64,000 bases of DNA from Henricia sp. BOLD:AAB3569 (taxonomy: Eukaryota > Echinodermata > Asteroidea > Spinulosida > Echinasteridae): NCBI GenBank assembly GCA_037783545.1, contig JBBELK010000826.1, positions 62,001-126,000 on the forward strand, read 5' to 3'. The position numbers and the translations under genes are program-made. Each line of letters begins with the position of its first letter. Positions within the stretch are counted from its first letter, which is position 1. This document shows positions 1-13,700 of this stretch, piece after piece. The notes beneath the pieces were generated by a model that did no database searches, was not told where the DNA came from, and worked only from the letters and a program-made list of their open reading frames with translations.

Positions 1-8
1 CGAATTTC

Positions 9-615
9 ATATGTGACGGGCTCTAGGAAAATGAGTCACAAGTCGCGCTGGCTAGTATTCTTTTTGCGACCATAAAAAGAAATCCTCGGCAAATCCACGC
101 TCAATAAAATACCAAAACACAATGGAAATTTCTGGCAGTGCCCAGATACCGCCTGGAATGTCTGTGTTCCCCCTGAAATGTCTGTGTTACGCCTGGAATT
201 TCTTTTGTGTTTAGGTACTTTAATGAGCGTAGAAATGCCACAGATTTCTTTTTATGGTCGCAGGGGCGGTCGGGTTGGCGTACGGGTTCTTTCCTCGCCT
301 TTCACCTCTGGCGTCCCGGGTTCGAATCCGGGGCGTGTATGTGGATTGGGTTTGCAGTCCCTATTTGACCGCGTGGGTTTTCCCCTGGGGCATTTCTCTG
401 GGGTTTTTCCTCCCACTTCTAAAACTGCAACTCCTTCTTCGTCATCTCAAGTTGATAATATAGTATAGTTAAAGCTAAAACCGTATAGTTGATGGCATAA
501 AGGGCCTTAGTTGCCGAAGATGCCATAAAATATACAACAACAACAACATTATGGTCGCAAAAAGAATACTAGCCAGCGCGACTTGTGACTCATTTTCCTA
601 GAGCCCGTCACATAT
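9..615. mobile_element. Fold-back (long inverted repeat) element, interrupted by a SINE
   Basis: The arms 9-75 and 549-615 are near-perfect reverse complements of about 67 bases (left arm ends TTTTTGCGACCATAA, right arm begins TTATGGTCGCAAAAA). A second, weaker hairpin lies inside: 67-85 pairs exactly with 242-260. With the SINE at 263-548 removed, the element is a palindromic non-autonomous DNA element of about 310 bases. No coding capacity is seen. Confidence 0.75.
263..548 (+). mobile_element. tRNA-derived SINE with 11-base target duplication
   Basis: Pol III promoter-like boxes are visible: an A-box-like TGGCGTACGGG near 275 and a B-box GGTTCGAATCC near 320. The 3' end is a (CAA)n-like tail at about 530-548. 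The element is flanked by a direct repeat TTATGGTCGCA at 252-262 and 549-559, the expected target-site duplication. Its 3' portion (about 395-530) recurs at 27376-27530, 35215-35365 and 52190-52330, so this family is repeated in the window. Confidence 0.75.
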
Positions 616-1530
616 AGATTATCTCTGTATTAAAGGAATAAGAACCGAAATAATACGTTTTCAATGCACACGAAACGGTCACCATCTGTAAAAATCAACA
701 TATCAGAACGAATGGCACGTTTAAGACTCTGTAGCTAAAAAACCAGGACCCGGAAATTTCCGCTTGGTGTCTATATACGTCCGGCATTATGCGGAAACAT
801 TTGATGTTTGGTGTACAAGGCAAAGAAAGGTGGATTGAGTATGGCAACTGAGAAGGAAAGTTTTTATCCAACAAATGAAGCGTTTTCGAAGGTAAGTCGA
901 CAGATCTTTATACAAAATTTCCTTTCTTTATTTCTTATTCATTCTGGTTATTCCTGACCATTTCATAGGCGGATTCAGAACATTTTAGGAGGAGGGGGAG
1001 GAGCTGAGAGCGAGACATTTTTGAAAACTCTCGTCCTGATGTAAAACGTGATATTAGAGAGGTTTCGCAAGGTAACGAATACCGAATACGGTTACGAATA
1101 CGGATATGATAACGGTAACCGTTGATGATGATGCGCACACTGAACTGGGTTTCGCACCGTGTGACTACGTGCATACATTAATCTGCTAAATCTGCTCTGC
1201 GCTTGGCTTTGTTTTCAACTGATTTTCCTCGCTTTCACGTGGGCATGACTCATTAAATTCGATCGGTATTCATGGAAGACATCACATAGAAACAACATGA
1301 ATACGACTTATTAATCCATCATGCTAAAAGCGTAAAATCCGCATAACCGGTATCCGTTTTTATGCTACGCGTATGGATGACGATAACCGTTATTCACGCG
1401 TATGAAAACAGGTTACGCGTCACGAGAAGCGCATAGAGTCATGACGTATCCGTATCCGTGACGGTGCGAAACCTCCCTATTACCTAGACTGGACTACTAC
1501 CATATAGAAGGGGAGTGCCTCCCATTCCTC

Positions 1531-1556
1531 CCCCCCCCCCCCCCCCCCCCCCCCCC
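1531..1556. repeat. Poly-C homopolymer tract
   Basis: An uninterrupted run of about 26 C lies in the gene-free lead-in to gene A (616-1837). The rest of that stretch holds no exon I can support. Run length may be unreliable because of sequencing or assembly. Confidence 0.9.
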
Positions 1557-1837
1557 GACCCCCTTTCAATTTTAAGGGTGGGGTGGGTTTGGTTATAGCC
1601 ACCCACAAATATCTATTAACAATATTTTCTCTAACAATTAATATTTTTTTATCCACCCACGATAAAGGCTTTCATTTGCATGATATGCAAATGAAAATTC
1701 CTAGCCTAGACACTGATTTTCTTTCAGTGAACGTTTCAAACAAATTGTATTTTGTTTTACATGTATTATAGTCTAAAATATCGGACCTAAATTAATCAAA
1801 ATGCCAATTTGCATCTTTTTATAGGTAGACGGGAAAA

Positions 1838-4800
1838 ATGATCAAATTTTTAGACGTGCGTGGTGACGTAAAAGAAAAATTTTGGCATTGTGCTCTGGTG
1901 GTCGTGGCGATGATGTTAATACAAGTTTCCTCACAACCTCAAAATGGTTTGTATCCGCTAATATCATTGTAAACATTTTATCAACAGTGCATAGGCCCTA
2001 CATAATAATTAGCTGCGCTATAGAATTTTCAAATTTAGAAAATCATTCTGAGCACTGTTGTCTTCTATTATCCTCAACTAAAATTAACTTTATACAGGGT
2101 GGATAAAACAAAACCGAAACCGAGATATAATTGCTAATTGTAACTAAAGTAGGGCACATCCTATGAACCAAAGGGATATATCCTCCGTTAGGGCTGAATG
2201 ACACATCTTAAAATAACACCCTGATCATGTCATTATGTTTTCGGTTTTCTTTTTTTGTTTTTTTTATATATATGTTTTATATTTTTTACAGATACACATC
2301 ACAAATATTGTGATGTCCTCCTCGCCTATACAAAACATGCCTAATGGTACAAAATAATAACACACACACACAAAAGTAATAAATTGCAAATATCATTATT
2401 TTAAAGATGGGTCAGAAAGCGATTTAAGCGATTTGCTTTCTGACAAAACTTGATCGTCCAAACAGGCTAAGCCATGTTTTTGGCATGCACTTGACGCCAT
2501 TAAAGAAAGTGGCGCAAATCCCAAACTATAGCCCCTTGCTTAACATTTACTGCTCGGTCAACCGAAAACATAATGACATGATCAGGGTGTCATTTTAAAG
2601 AGGAGATTCAACCCTAACAGAGGATATCTCCCTTTGATTCATATAATGCCCTACTTTAGTTACAATAAGCAATAATCTCTCGGTTTCGTTTTTGTTGTTG
2701 TATCCACCCTGAGCGTGTTCAGAAAAATGAATTTCGTTTTAACCTAACAATTATATAAAATACCTTCCCAAAATACTATCCACGGAAAGAAAACAGGAAA
2801 ATTTACCATCTCCAATTCGTGGGAGTAAACACGATGGTGTCATCACTGCACTGCTTTATGGAACCTGATAAATTAGTTTACAAAACATCGGTGGTTTTTT
2901 GACGATATCATTAAAAATATACGGATTGTGAACGCAAAAAATTCAGAATGGTCATTAGAAAAAAAATGATAATTGATATGGTACTAAAATCTCAAAACCC
3001 ATGGGAAAGATGGTGGGTCAAAAATGTGATCTGGTCACGTTCCTCTAAGTTCTCAGTTTTATATTAAGGAGGTTTAGATGAACGTATTGCGCGAACGTGA
3101 AAGCGAAATGCTTTCAACATAACACGTATCTTAAGAAGGTCTTAGAATCCAGGTCGAATCTTTGTCACGACAAAAAGTCCTCCCGCCAAGAAAATCACAG
3201 ATGTGAGGTTTTATTATATTTAAACTGTTGTCAAAGTGAAACTCTAATTTTTCATTTACAGAACCCGGTTACTTGGGTTGTTTCGTAGACGTGCCCAGAA
3301 ACCGCGCCCTGGGACCAGGTTTACTGATAACCAGCAAACAATCGGTGGAAAGATGTTTCAAATTTTGCTTGGACGAACAGGCTGGATCGCAAAGCTACAA
3401 GTTCGCTGGACTGGAGTACTATGACGAGTGTTTCTGTGGGAATAATGACAATTACGGGAGGCACGGAAAGACGAGGGAAAGTCCATGTGAAGCTAGGTGT
3501 GAAGGAAATCGTGACCAAATTTGCGGGGATAGCAACCGAATATCGATGTACAAAGGTGAAATTTAGAAAATCTGTTAAATTACTCACAATCTGATACACG
3601 TAATTTATTCGAAGCTGTTTTTAAAAGGAGACTTTCGAAACTCTTGGTGGCAGCAAATAAACCGGTCCCTTTTTACTGCACGTCACGCTTGAGCTAAAGT
3701 GCGCATGATCAGTATGACGTATAATTGAAAAGGACGGGTTAAAGTAAAAAAAAAAAAAATAACTTTAAGCTTTGTGTAAGCTACCACGTTTTGCACTTCA
3801 GCATCGAGACGGTGTAAGCACATTTTTTTGCAAAATCTAATAAGCATGGTCGAAATAACAAATGTTTGAGTTGAAAGGTGAATTTGTATTGGTTCTATAC
3901 AATCGATCTGTTTATGCCGCAGTATCTGACGGAGTGTGCAGTAACAACATTGGTCCACCAACCAACGGATCTCACCGCATCACCAACCCACGCTCTCTGG
4001 CTTACAATCTCAACAACTTCAAGTTCTTCGGGACTCGAGTAGATTTCTACTGTCACGATGGATATACTCTCCGCGGATCCTCGTCCATCCAATGCATTGA
4101 CACGGGATACAACAATGTCACGTGGAATGACACGGTGCCAACGTGTGAAGGTATTTTGGCGACTCACCAGAGATTTGCAAAGTTATCTGATTGCAAAACC
4201 ATAACCCATTTCCAACGCCCGGACATTATAAACACCAATTCAACTAATAATGTATGGTCGTCAGCAACAAATTACACCATCGCAAAACAAGGGCTTGTTT
4301 TCGTGACTGTATCCAGAAATATGTTTCTGACGTAACGATTAATTCAACCAATGAATTACTCCGGTTGCTGACGACCAAAGCTTGCCATTGGTTGAATCCG
4401 CAGTTATGTCAGAAACCTGTGGTCGCGAAAAAAGGCCCCAGAATCCCTTGCACATTACAAAGTACATGTAAATAGATTCTAACGCACCTAACATTTATGA
4501 AAGTTTGAAACAACACATTCCACTAAATTAAAGCAATATTAATATAATTTTGTGTCTTTAACATGTACATGCAGCTATACGACCCACGACAGTTCCAAGT
4601 ACAACCTTTCCTGCTACAACTTCCAGAGAAAGTGCCACATCTGTGCCTCTTACTACTGCAACACTGCCCCCTACAGTCGATGATCCAAAACCACAAGTAG
4701 GGCTGGCAACAGGTAGGTGTTTTTGAAACGACTTCCTTAAGCTTTGGCTTTTGCGGTATACATTAAGTATAACCTGCTAATATCCACATTTCTTTAAACA

Positions 4801-5673
4801 GGTGGAATAGTTGCAATAGCGATCGGAGGAATATCACTGACCCTGGTTCTGCTTCTCATTATTCTGATACTTTTATGGAGAAAAAGGTAAGAATTTTAAA
4901 GATGTTGTCCGTGCGTTTTGGGAGTGACACCTCAAAAAAAAATTTGAAGTTATTTGCTTATAAATGAGACAACAAAACAAATTGACCAAACGTTCAGTTA
5001 TCGAACAATTTGTCACTGTCAATATTTGATGAGAACTACCGGCAATATAACTTTAATAAAATTAGCCTATACGTTGGAAAAGATGATTTAAGTCCCAGCT
5101 GTTTATTGTGTATGTATTGGTTATAGCGCTCTCTGGATATAAAGCTATAATTAGTTCGGTCCCTTGAAAAGCTCTATAATGAGAGTTTACTGTATAATAA
5201 TAATTTTCTATCAAGAATCCTCAATACATGACATGTTGGTAGTAAACAGTGTTTCTTTTCCCCCACGTAATGCTACTATATATAGGACACGTAAAAATAC
5301 CAAATCTTCGAATGGGACCACCTACCAAAACAGCGCGTATGGATTAACAGACAACATCTACCAGACGACCTCAGAACCACAACAAACTGATGACGTAGTT
5401 TACAGCAACGTGAATCCAGACAACACAACGAGTGATGACGTATACGCAGTTACTGATGACGTCACTGATACAAGCCAGGACATTACAGCTACACAGCCTA
5501 GCCATTTAGACTCGCCTCAAGACTTAGATACAACTGAATGGACTGATAATACACTCTATGGACGTGCGTTGTTTCCTACTGAGTCGGCACAATCAACAGA
5601 GAATGTTTACGAACAAACAGACCATATTGAGAAGCGAACGTCAGGATGGGAAGAGAATATAATTTATGAGTAG
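1838..5673 (+). CDS. Gene A: signal peptide-WSC-Sushi-stalk-TM receptor-like protein, tail type 1 (six exons)
   Basis: Exons I assign: 1838-1946 signal peptide (hydrophobic core CALVVVAMMLIQVSS); 3262-3555 WSC domain (GYLGCF start, ECFCGN, ICGD, eight Cys); 3923-4150 Sushi/CCP (four Cys, conserved W before TVPTC, N-glycosylation sites NGS, NVT and NDT); 4575-4712 Thr/Pro-rich stalk; 4802-4886 transmembrane helix ending WRKR; 5286-5673 cytoplasmic tail. All boundaries are GT-AG. Introns 1-4 are phase 1, the last is phase 2, and exons total 1242 bases (413 residues). The tail has eight tyrosines: YQNS, YGLT, YQTT, YSNV, YAVT, YGRA, YEQT and the terminal IIYE. WSC and CCP modules commonly bind glycans or proteins. 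Surface-receptor function is inferred. The tail acceptor (TATATAG) is weaker than in C and D, where it is ACAACAG, so the tail start could shift slightly. Confidence 0.82.
2095..2711. mobile_element. TIR element with ~150-base terminal inverted repeats (intron 1 of A)
   Basis: The left end starts CAGGGTGGATA at 2095. The right end is its reverse complement, ending at 2711. The inverted repeat continues for about 150 bases on each side with scattered mismatches, including the shared CCCTGATCATGTCATTATG block. The roughly 300-base centre has no supported ORF. This is a non-autonomous DNA transposon or fold-back element of unassigned superfamily. Confidence 0.75.
2728..3060 (+). repeat. Dispersed repeat shared with intron 3 of gene B
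   Basis: The stretch matches 13345-13575 and, at its 3' end, 14205-14265. Shared landmarks include TATAAAATACCT, CACTGCTTTATG and TGATCTGGTCA. It lies just upstream of the WSC exon of A but downstream of the CCP exon of B, so it behaves as a mobile repeat rather than as part of the gene unit. Confidence 0.55.
4262..4445. mobile_element. Degenerate hairpin MITE in intron 3 of A
   Basis: Imperfect terminal inverted repeats: GGGCTTGTTTTCGTGAC on the left and GTCGCGAAAAAAGGCCCC on the right. The centre carries CCAATGAATTACT...GGTTGCTGACG...CCATTGG, itself palindromic. The same element sits at the same intron position in D (42125-42295). Relatives lie downstream of A, C and D. Confidence 0.6.
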
Positions 5674-7715
5674 AAACTGAAAACAAAACAAAATGTATAC
5701 ATTCTCTCTTTAATAGGGCAAGTTAAGTGCGAACTATAGTCGATAATTGGTTTTATATACTGGTATATACAGTGCACGATACATTTGGTGCAATATATAT
5801 GAGACAGGGGAACAATGGAAAGGGGGAGTCACTCTATTGTGTGTAAATCATCCAAGGAATTTCTTGAGGTATAGGGGCGATAGGGCAGAGTCACTCTGTC
5901 ACATTATGTGGCAGCATATAGCACGGTGCTCATGTGCAGTTCGCCCAAACAGCTCTATTCGAACTATACATGTATAGGCCTATGTTGCAGGCACACCACT
6001 CACTTGACACCTATTTCCACATCACTGGTACTCTCCTTGTTTTCTTATGCAATACAGGCTATTGGTAACCAGCCAATAGGGGCATGATTTAGAAACCATA
6101 TAAACATGTTTCTGACGTTTACTTCGTTCGGCCAATGAACGACTTCGGTTGCTGACGGCTAAGCTGGCCATTGCGTCAGTCTCAGAAACATGTTTGTACA
6201 TGATTGTGGTCGCAAAAAACAGGCCTCCTGCTTCAAATGGTCGACTGGACTAGTCAAGCCATGCAGCATTTGAGTCGAGTGATAGGCCTTTTAGTTGAAC
6301 TATGGTTAACTATAGTTCGTGCTCGATTTCTTGCACAAAATTACACGACTGCCGTGCTACATCATATTGCATATACGCTTAATGAAATAACAACTTCTAA
6401 AAATATTATTGCAGAATTTTAGTCATATGCTGTAAATTACCGAATGTCATTCTCACGCGTGTAATAATACGTTAACAGAATATTGTAATACACAATCAAG
6501 TTGTTTATTTGGTTATCAGAGCATCCTTTCACTCCAAATTCCCTCCAAACTGCTTTCTGTGAAAGCGACGCGCATCAAATTTACACACAAAAAGGCTGTG
6601 TGCAGTGAATATCCACCCTCAGTATGATAATTGGCCGTTTGAACATGCCCGGCCCCCTGGAACGTGCCTATAAAATTGAGATGCACACTGATTTTTTTCA
6701 AGTGTTCTGTACTTCTGTATAGAAGTTTGACGCGCGTTGCTTGACGAAAATGCGGGATAGAAGAAATTTGGAATGCGGAATGGAATGAATTACAAAAGTC
6801 ATGTATAGATGAATTGGATATGCACACTGAACTTTTTTTCATGCACACTGAACTTTATATTCACGCGTTCTGCATGCAAATTTGACGCGCGCTGCTTGAA
6901 GAAAATGCGGACAGGAATTTGGAGTGAAACGACGCAAAAGAATGTCCTGTTATTCTGGGATTTTCAGTGAGTTGGATCATACAAATTATATGCATGCATG
7001 TCTCAGTTTTGTCGAGGTGACGTGACGCGTGTCAAATTTACCCGCTTTTAAAGCCCAGCCCACACTTTTGCGATTTGCCGGCCAATCGGCCTATATCGAC
7101 CTACATAACCGGAAAGGTTTGCGCTGGAACTAAATCCTTGAAGGCCCTAAAACCAAGACTAGTACGTATGTGTATAAAACTGCAGCTTTCTTTGATTGAT
7201 GGGCTACCAAATCTGCAATAACACACAGCAATGCAGCATACTTGAATTCTGACACAGTGACTTATATAAAGGGGCTTTCAGTTGACAAGTACATTGTATA
7301 CCCAGGACATACCGTATGGGGCCTAAGGACTCCCACCCCCCCAACGAAAGGAATGTTTGAGACACAATGGGGGAACAATGTAAGGCCGGGGTGTGAGATA
7401 CCTTAATTCGGCCCCATTTCGTGCTGCATGCATAGGCCTATATGTCGACAAGGAAGCTAAAACCAAAATTTGTGGTTTTTATGAAATAATCCTTGAACTT
7501 TAACACATTGTATACAATCGGTGAAAGCATACACAATGCTCACAAAACTAGATCGCTCAGTTAAAATATACCAAACTGGAAAGGTTGATATTGGTTTCCG
7601 ATCGTTCAGTTTCACGGATCGAAAGCTTCAAGTTGTGATAAGGCGCCGGATTCAGTTCTTCTGCATGTTTTAATTATTAGCTTCTGAAGTGAAGGGTTGT
7701 GAGTACGAGTCAAGC
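5674..7715. other. Intergenic stretch between A and B
   Basis: Immediately after the stop is a stretch (GTTAAGTGCGAACTATAG...) also found after C (about 32600) and D (about 43560), so it is 3' flank of type-1 genes. A hairpin MITE related to the intron-3 element lies at about 6085-6232. At about 6240-6480 is a sequence also found upstream of E (47180-47350) and at 33600-33830, probably 5' flank of type-2 genes. A MITE-like block lies at about 6525-6930. I see no other exon. Confidence 0.6.
6525..6930. repeat. Inverted-repeat block with internal direct repeats
   Basis: TTTCACTCCAAATTCC near 6528 is matched by GGAATTTGGAGTGAAA near 6913. Inside are two related segments beginning TGCACACTGA and containing TTTGACGCGCGTTGCTTGA-like sequence. 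This looks like a non-autonomous element with subterminal repeats, with no coding potential. Confidence 0.5.
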
Positions 7716-10700
7716 ATGCCTTTATCGCAATTTATCATTCCGTGTGTGATTGCAGTATTTACAATTTCCATACAGTATGGATTGACATCTTCTCACCCAA
7801 CTAATGGTATGTATTCGCTCTTCAACCAGAGCTTTTATACACTCATGGAAAAAAGAAACGCACCACTTACTACAGTTTCAATATTTTATTAATATTGACC
7901 CCATGTTCTATTTTTGGCCAACAATAACTTATGTAAAGGTGTTGTCGGTATAAATTTTTTTTTTTAAAAACCATGTTATAAATGCACTAACATTGAAACC
8001 GAACGAACAAAATAACAAGGTACCCTGAAACTTCAGTTTGCAATAGCAGTTGGCTATACGAGAATTAAAGCCACGCGCGGGCCGCCATTGTAGCCCACGA
8101 ACAATACTTGGCCTAGCTCACAGATATCTATTTACAACAAGATAGGAAACGGAGGCCGTACAAGCATAACCGCGCCTTCTCATTAGCATACCCTCATTTA
8201 CATACTTTTGGGCCATTTACATACTTTTGGGCACATTTGCATAAGTATTTCCATATTTGCGTGGTTTAAGCCACCTCATTTGCATGATTTTGGGCACCGT
8301 AATTTGCATGATTTTTGGCACTTCTACATGGGTTTTCGCGCATGCGCACAGATGAAAGCGACTCGCGTCGCGTCCTCAAGTTTGGATACGCGCGATGTAC
8401 GCAAAGCCCCATTCGCGACGTGCGCGCAGTATTGGCACGCGTACGCGTACACCAGAAGGATGAACGAACTTGGTTGCTAACTGTTTACGTATATTGGTAT
8501 TTCTGTGCACAATTTAGCGTGACTTTTTTTGCCATTTTCCTCCGGATTAAGCAGTTTGGTGATGTGTAGGGTATTTCTAAACCCGTCAATGCCAGAGATT
8601 AGGACACACGGAACCTTGTTTGCACATCGTCTTCCAGCACAAGGTAGACAATTTGAAAATCTTTCTTATCAAGTTTGTGCCATGTTTTTGGAACTCACAT
8701 ATCCCGGACTCCGTTCGCTATGTAGTATGCAGTAACGAGTCCATACCGTCGCGACGACGGTCGAAATTGTCTTAAATAAACCTTGCAATATCGTGGCAGA
8801 TTCTATTCTGTCAAGACATTGCTTCAATTAGATACAATATTCAAACTACATCACCTTTATAGCTCCATGGTTACAAGTTTAAAGTATATTTTCAGCATAA
8901 TAAGCCCGGAATTTGCGCCACACTGGTCAAAAACAAGATGGTCGTTTTAATTTTTTTTTTCCGGGTATGTTAATTTTGACGTCATGAGATCAAACATAAA
9001 TTACATAAATATTTAATGTTACGCACGCGCACACGTTCGGAACCGCCCCAAGCCGGTTACGGCGATGTGCCATTCAATAACACTGTCGTTTCCTATCTTG
9101 TTGTTAATAGATATCTGTGGCCTAGCTAGACTGCATGCTCCCCGGTCGCTTGCATGCCACTTAACACATGTAGACCATGACGTAGACTAGTGAAGACAGT
9201 ATGACCAGTCTAGGCAATGCATTGTATTAGGTGGGGTACAATGGTGGATGGTGACTTCAATTTTAGACATCGTTGCTTCATCCAGTGTATATATATCGAT
9301 GACACAACGTGATGCTTTCCGCTTTATTGGTTTCACCATCAAAACATGCCAAGAAAATTTATATAAGCTTATAATTAATATAAAATGTTAAGTGGACACA
9401 GACCGCAAGGATATTATAGATGGAATAAAAAACGCCTCGACAAATGTATTGATAAAAACCTGATGGTAGTTGACACCGGCGATAAAATAGGAAGAAGAAA
9501 ACAATTACTAAAGTCGATTAAACGCTATGCGAATGAATTTAAAAATATTATAAGTAAAACGAAGCAACATCTACTATAGCTCATCGACAAAGAAAGGTGA
9601 AGCTACAGGTAAAAAGGGTAAGTATACACAAAGAAAGATTATTTAGAGTCGATCAGAATTGTTGGGAACCAATCTACCGTGAAACTATAAATCCCGTCGA
9701 TTTTGATGGAGCAGTGCCGCGCAGATTTACCAACGTGATTCAAAATTACGAAATCAAAATAGACCGAGAGAATGTAGATTAGGCCTACGTCAACTTTTTC
9801 AAAGACAATAAAATTAGAAATAAAATGGCTGAAACGATATAGAACAAACCTAATTACAATTTTCAGTTGGGTTTACGGGTAACTCTAAAACGAATCACCA
9901 CACAATTAAGGCGAAATTGAGGAAAAAGAAATTACCTTCCTTTTTAAATAATAGCGACATCAGCTCGGCGTTGAATAATACTACAGAGAATTTAAAGGTA
10001 AAACTACAAGAATTTCAGACGGAAAAGAGTGGGTGGACAGTGAGTAAGTTAAACATGCTGTATATCTATGAAACGTTCCGTTCTTGACGACATTTATGAA
10101 TCCATTGCTTGATAGAAATTTTTATTGGATTCATACATAGACGACAATCATGACGCCTTTGTTCATGTTTGCAAATCTGTGATCCATGACATTCTATACA
10201 TTGGTATCCTATTCTACCGTGTTTGCAGATTCCCACGCCATGACAATCAACACACCTGTATTTCCGTTTTTCATGATTGCATTACATTTTTATTTTCTTT
10301 CATTGCACTTGATGCATGCCGAGCATCGCAAACCATTAAATTTTATCTTAAATTCATCCACAGTTTTATAAACGCGACATGCCATATACATAAAAAAATT
10401 CGTTTGCACTTTCCATTTTATATAATTTATAAGCTTAAATATAGATTTCATTTTTTAAAATCTCATTTTTCTTGGCATGTTTTGATGGTGAAACCAATGA
10501 AACGTGAAGCATCACGCCATATTTTTCGTGCAGTCGATGACCTTAGATTTGTTTACGAGTTAAAAATCACTCAGGCGTATCCTTAAAATAGTAGGCCTAT
10601 TTGACAAAAGAAACTATTTATTCAGGTTATGAAACAAAGTTAAACATACAGATTGAACATCAAATTTTGACACAGAAAGTCCGAGGAACTAAAGCGAGTT

Positions 10701-13700
10701 CCACCATGAACAGTCTACCGGACATGTGACACTTAGCCCCACGGCACACACACACGTTGGGACTGGTACAGTGCCGTGGTTTGTGCAGCCATACTGCCGG
10801 ATGTGTCTCGTCATCAGGTGTTTAAGTCTGTACACCTACTCTGGCTCCACGCGGAACTACAGTTGAATGTTCGTGAAGACAAACTATAAATGCCAGCTTC
10901 TCCACAGAAAACGGAAAACCCATTTGGGCTGTCCAGTGAAATCTTCAGCAGAAAATGAGAGATATTTAAAGAAAAAGCTGCCACATGAAGAGCGAATCGT
11001 TTGCGACGAAATCGTGAGTCTCGGTCGCGCGATAGTAAACGGCTGGTAAAGCGTATAGGCTAACTCGACTATTGACCATTGTTGTTAATTTTAAGCTTTT
11101 GTAGTTAATTACGGGACATTTTGAAGAACATTTTTCACAAGGACCATCAAAAAATGTATTGTCAATGAAGCTACATCACTAAATTACCGGTATATAAACA
11201 AAATATCAAAATAAAAAGCTTGATCAAAATTAGCTTCTTTGCTCTTTCTAGCTCCAGGTTATTTAGGATGCTTCGTCATGATGAGGGATAACAATATAGC
11301 TATCCGGAAAGACAGCGGAAATCAGTCCATTGAGTGGTGCTTCAGATACTGCTTAGAGACGGTGACCAAACCATACAAATATGCTAAAGTTGAAAACGCC
11401 AAAGAATGCTTCTGTGGAAATGATGAAGATCATGACCAATACGAAGAGAAGGAAGATTCGGAATGCCAGGACAAGTGTACGGGCAACAGCAACCAGATAT
11501 GCGGAGATTCGGAGAGAATATCCATCTACATAAGTAAGATAGGGCCTATACATACATGTATCTATGGTTTATACATCTTTGCCTTAAAAATTAACTTATC
11601 GTCGATTTGGGGCTGGGTCATTCCATGTCAATTCAACAAGCTTTTGGACCTGACCCTCACAGATTGAAATGAAATTTGGTGTGCTGATTGCACTCCTTGA
11701 GAAACCCCGAGAACTAAAATTTTATATCATTTGGTCAATTAATTGTTGAGATACGGGTCAACGAACTTTGACTAATTAGCATGATTAGCTATGTTTGGAC
11801 AGTTATATCTCTAAAAGTAATGGACCTAGAGAGATAAACTTTACATAATTTTAAAGCTCTTGAAATGGGCTTCATTTTAAAAAATAACTTAAATTGTATC
11901 TCGTACCACAAAAATGCGTATTTGTCAAAATGCGTAATTTTGTTTTATTTGTTAACTTAAGATGTAAGGAACATTTCCACAAAGATTTGGGATGGGCACT
12001 CTTACAGTTTTTGAGTTATGATAATTTTAACATTGGCTAACATGCAAGTAACATGTAAAAACCATGTACATAGTATTTACATGGTATTTACATATTTACC
12101 AAATTTCATTTCAATCTGTGAGGGTCATGTCCAAAAGCTCGTTGAATTGACATGGAATGACCCGGCTTTAAAAAGAAGTAAAAAATTGCAACAATGACAT
12201 TTCTTTTCGACAATTTAAATCAGGGGAAAAACATGTTTAAAATTCTAAATGTGTCGTTTTATTTTAATAAACTAACCCAAATTTGGGTACAAACTACATG
12301 TACCGGTACCCGAAATTGGGTCCATACACCAAACAAACAGATATAAACGGCCCAAAATGTTTGTAGTTGCAGTTTTCACCCTATCCGTGAGTAGGCCTAT
12401 ATGTAACCTTGGCAACTTTTCAGTGACGTCTTTAAAATCAATTTATCATCGATTTGGCGCTGTAAAAATAAAATTGTGACAATGACACCCCTTTTCGATA
12501 ATTCCAATCAGAGAATTAAAATACTTTTAAAAATTATATTAAAATGTGTTTTTTTCCTTTCAGTATCTCGGGGAGTGTGCAGTAACGACATTGGTCCCCC
12601 AACCAACGGATCTCACCGCATCACCAACCCACACTCTCTGTCTTACAATCTCAACAACTTCAAGTTCTTCGGGACTCGAGTAGATTTCTACTGTCACGAT
12701 GGATATACTCTCCGCGGAGCCTCGTCCATCCAATGCATCGACACGGAATACAACAATGTCATGTGGAATGACACTGTGCCAACGTGTGAAGGTTAGCAAT
12801 TTCAATACTTGCCCAAATAACCCCGCCCCTTGGATATTGTTGCTATGCCTCACACGCTATCGTCAAAATGCCTACACACACTGCACAAACCAATGGGACT
12901 TTCAACGGAAAGCACAGATTAATTGGAGAAAACTCAAAGGTATTCATGTTTCAGGGTCGACAGTTATCTTAGAACACACTGAGTAAAGGGCTAGTAATAC
13001 AGGGATGTCATATCATGAAATACGTGCTTTCCTCCCTTTGAAGACCAAATCGCCCGGCATTAAAATCAAAAATTCACACGGATCACCGCATACAACACTG
13101 TACAAACTGTATGGGCAGAAATCGCGTGATGTCGTTTGTGACCTACCGTATGTGGGCGCTGCCTGCTAGCTCTGCCGGGTTCGGCTTGATTGACAGGTCG
13201 GAACTATGTATTACAAGGCCCTTCATAAAACATTAACCATGATCTAAAAATTAAAAATACTACACGGTCAAAATGAATAGTTAGAGCCATCCCGTGGCAT
13301 TCTTGCTGGCAGAGACTTTCACAAGCGTCACCGATTTTTCAACAACAAAAATGGATTTCGTTCCAACCTAAAACCAATCATATAAAATACCTCCTAATTC
13401 ATGGGAAGAAAACACGAAAACTGCAATCCCCAATTTGGATGCGTGGAAGCAAAAAGATTGGTGTATCACATTGCACTGCTTTATGTAACCGGATAAATTA
13501 GTTTACCAAACTTAGGTGGATTTTTGATGATATCCCTGGAAATATACGCGAAATTTGAGAATGTAATGAGAAAAATATGACGTATGATATAATAGACCGT
13601 GTAAGTCTCGCGGCGGGTCACACTTCCGGAAACTAGTCAGGGAATGGCAATGGGATTTTAACATTGTGACGATCTTCTTTGACTTATCACTTTACTGTAC

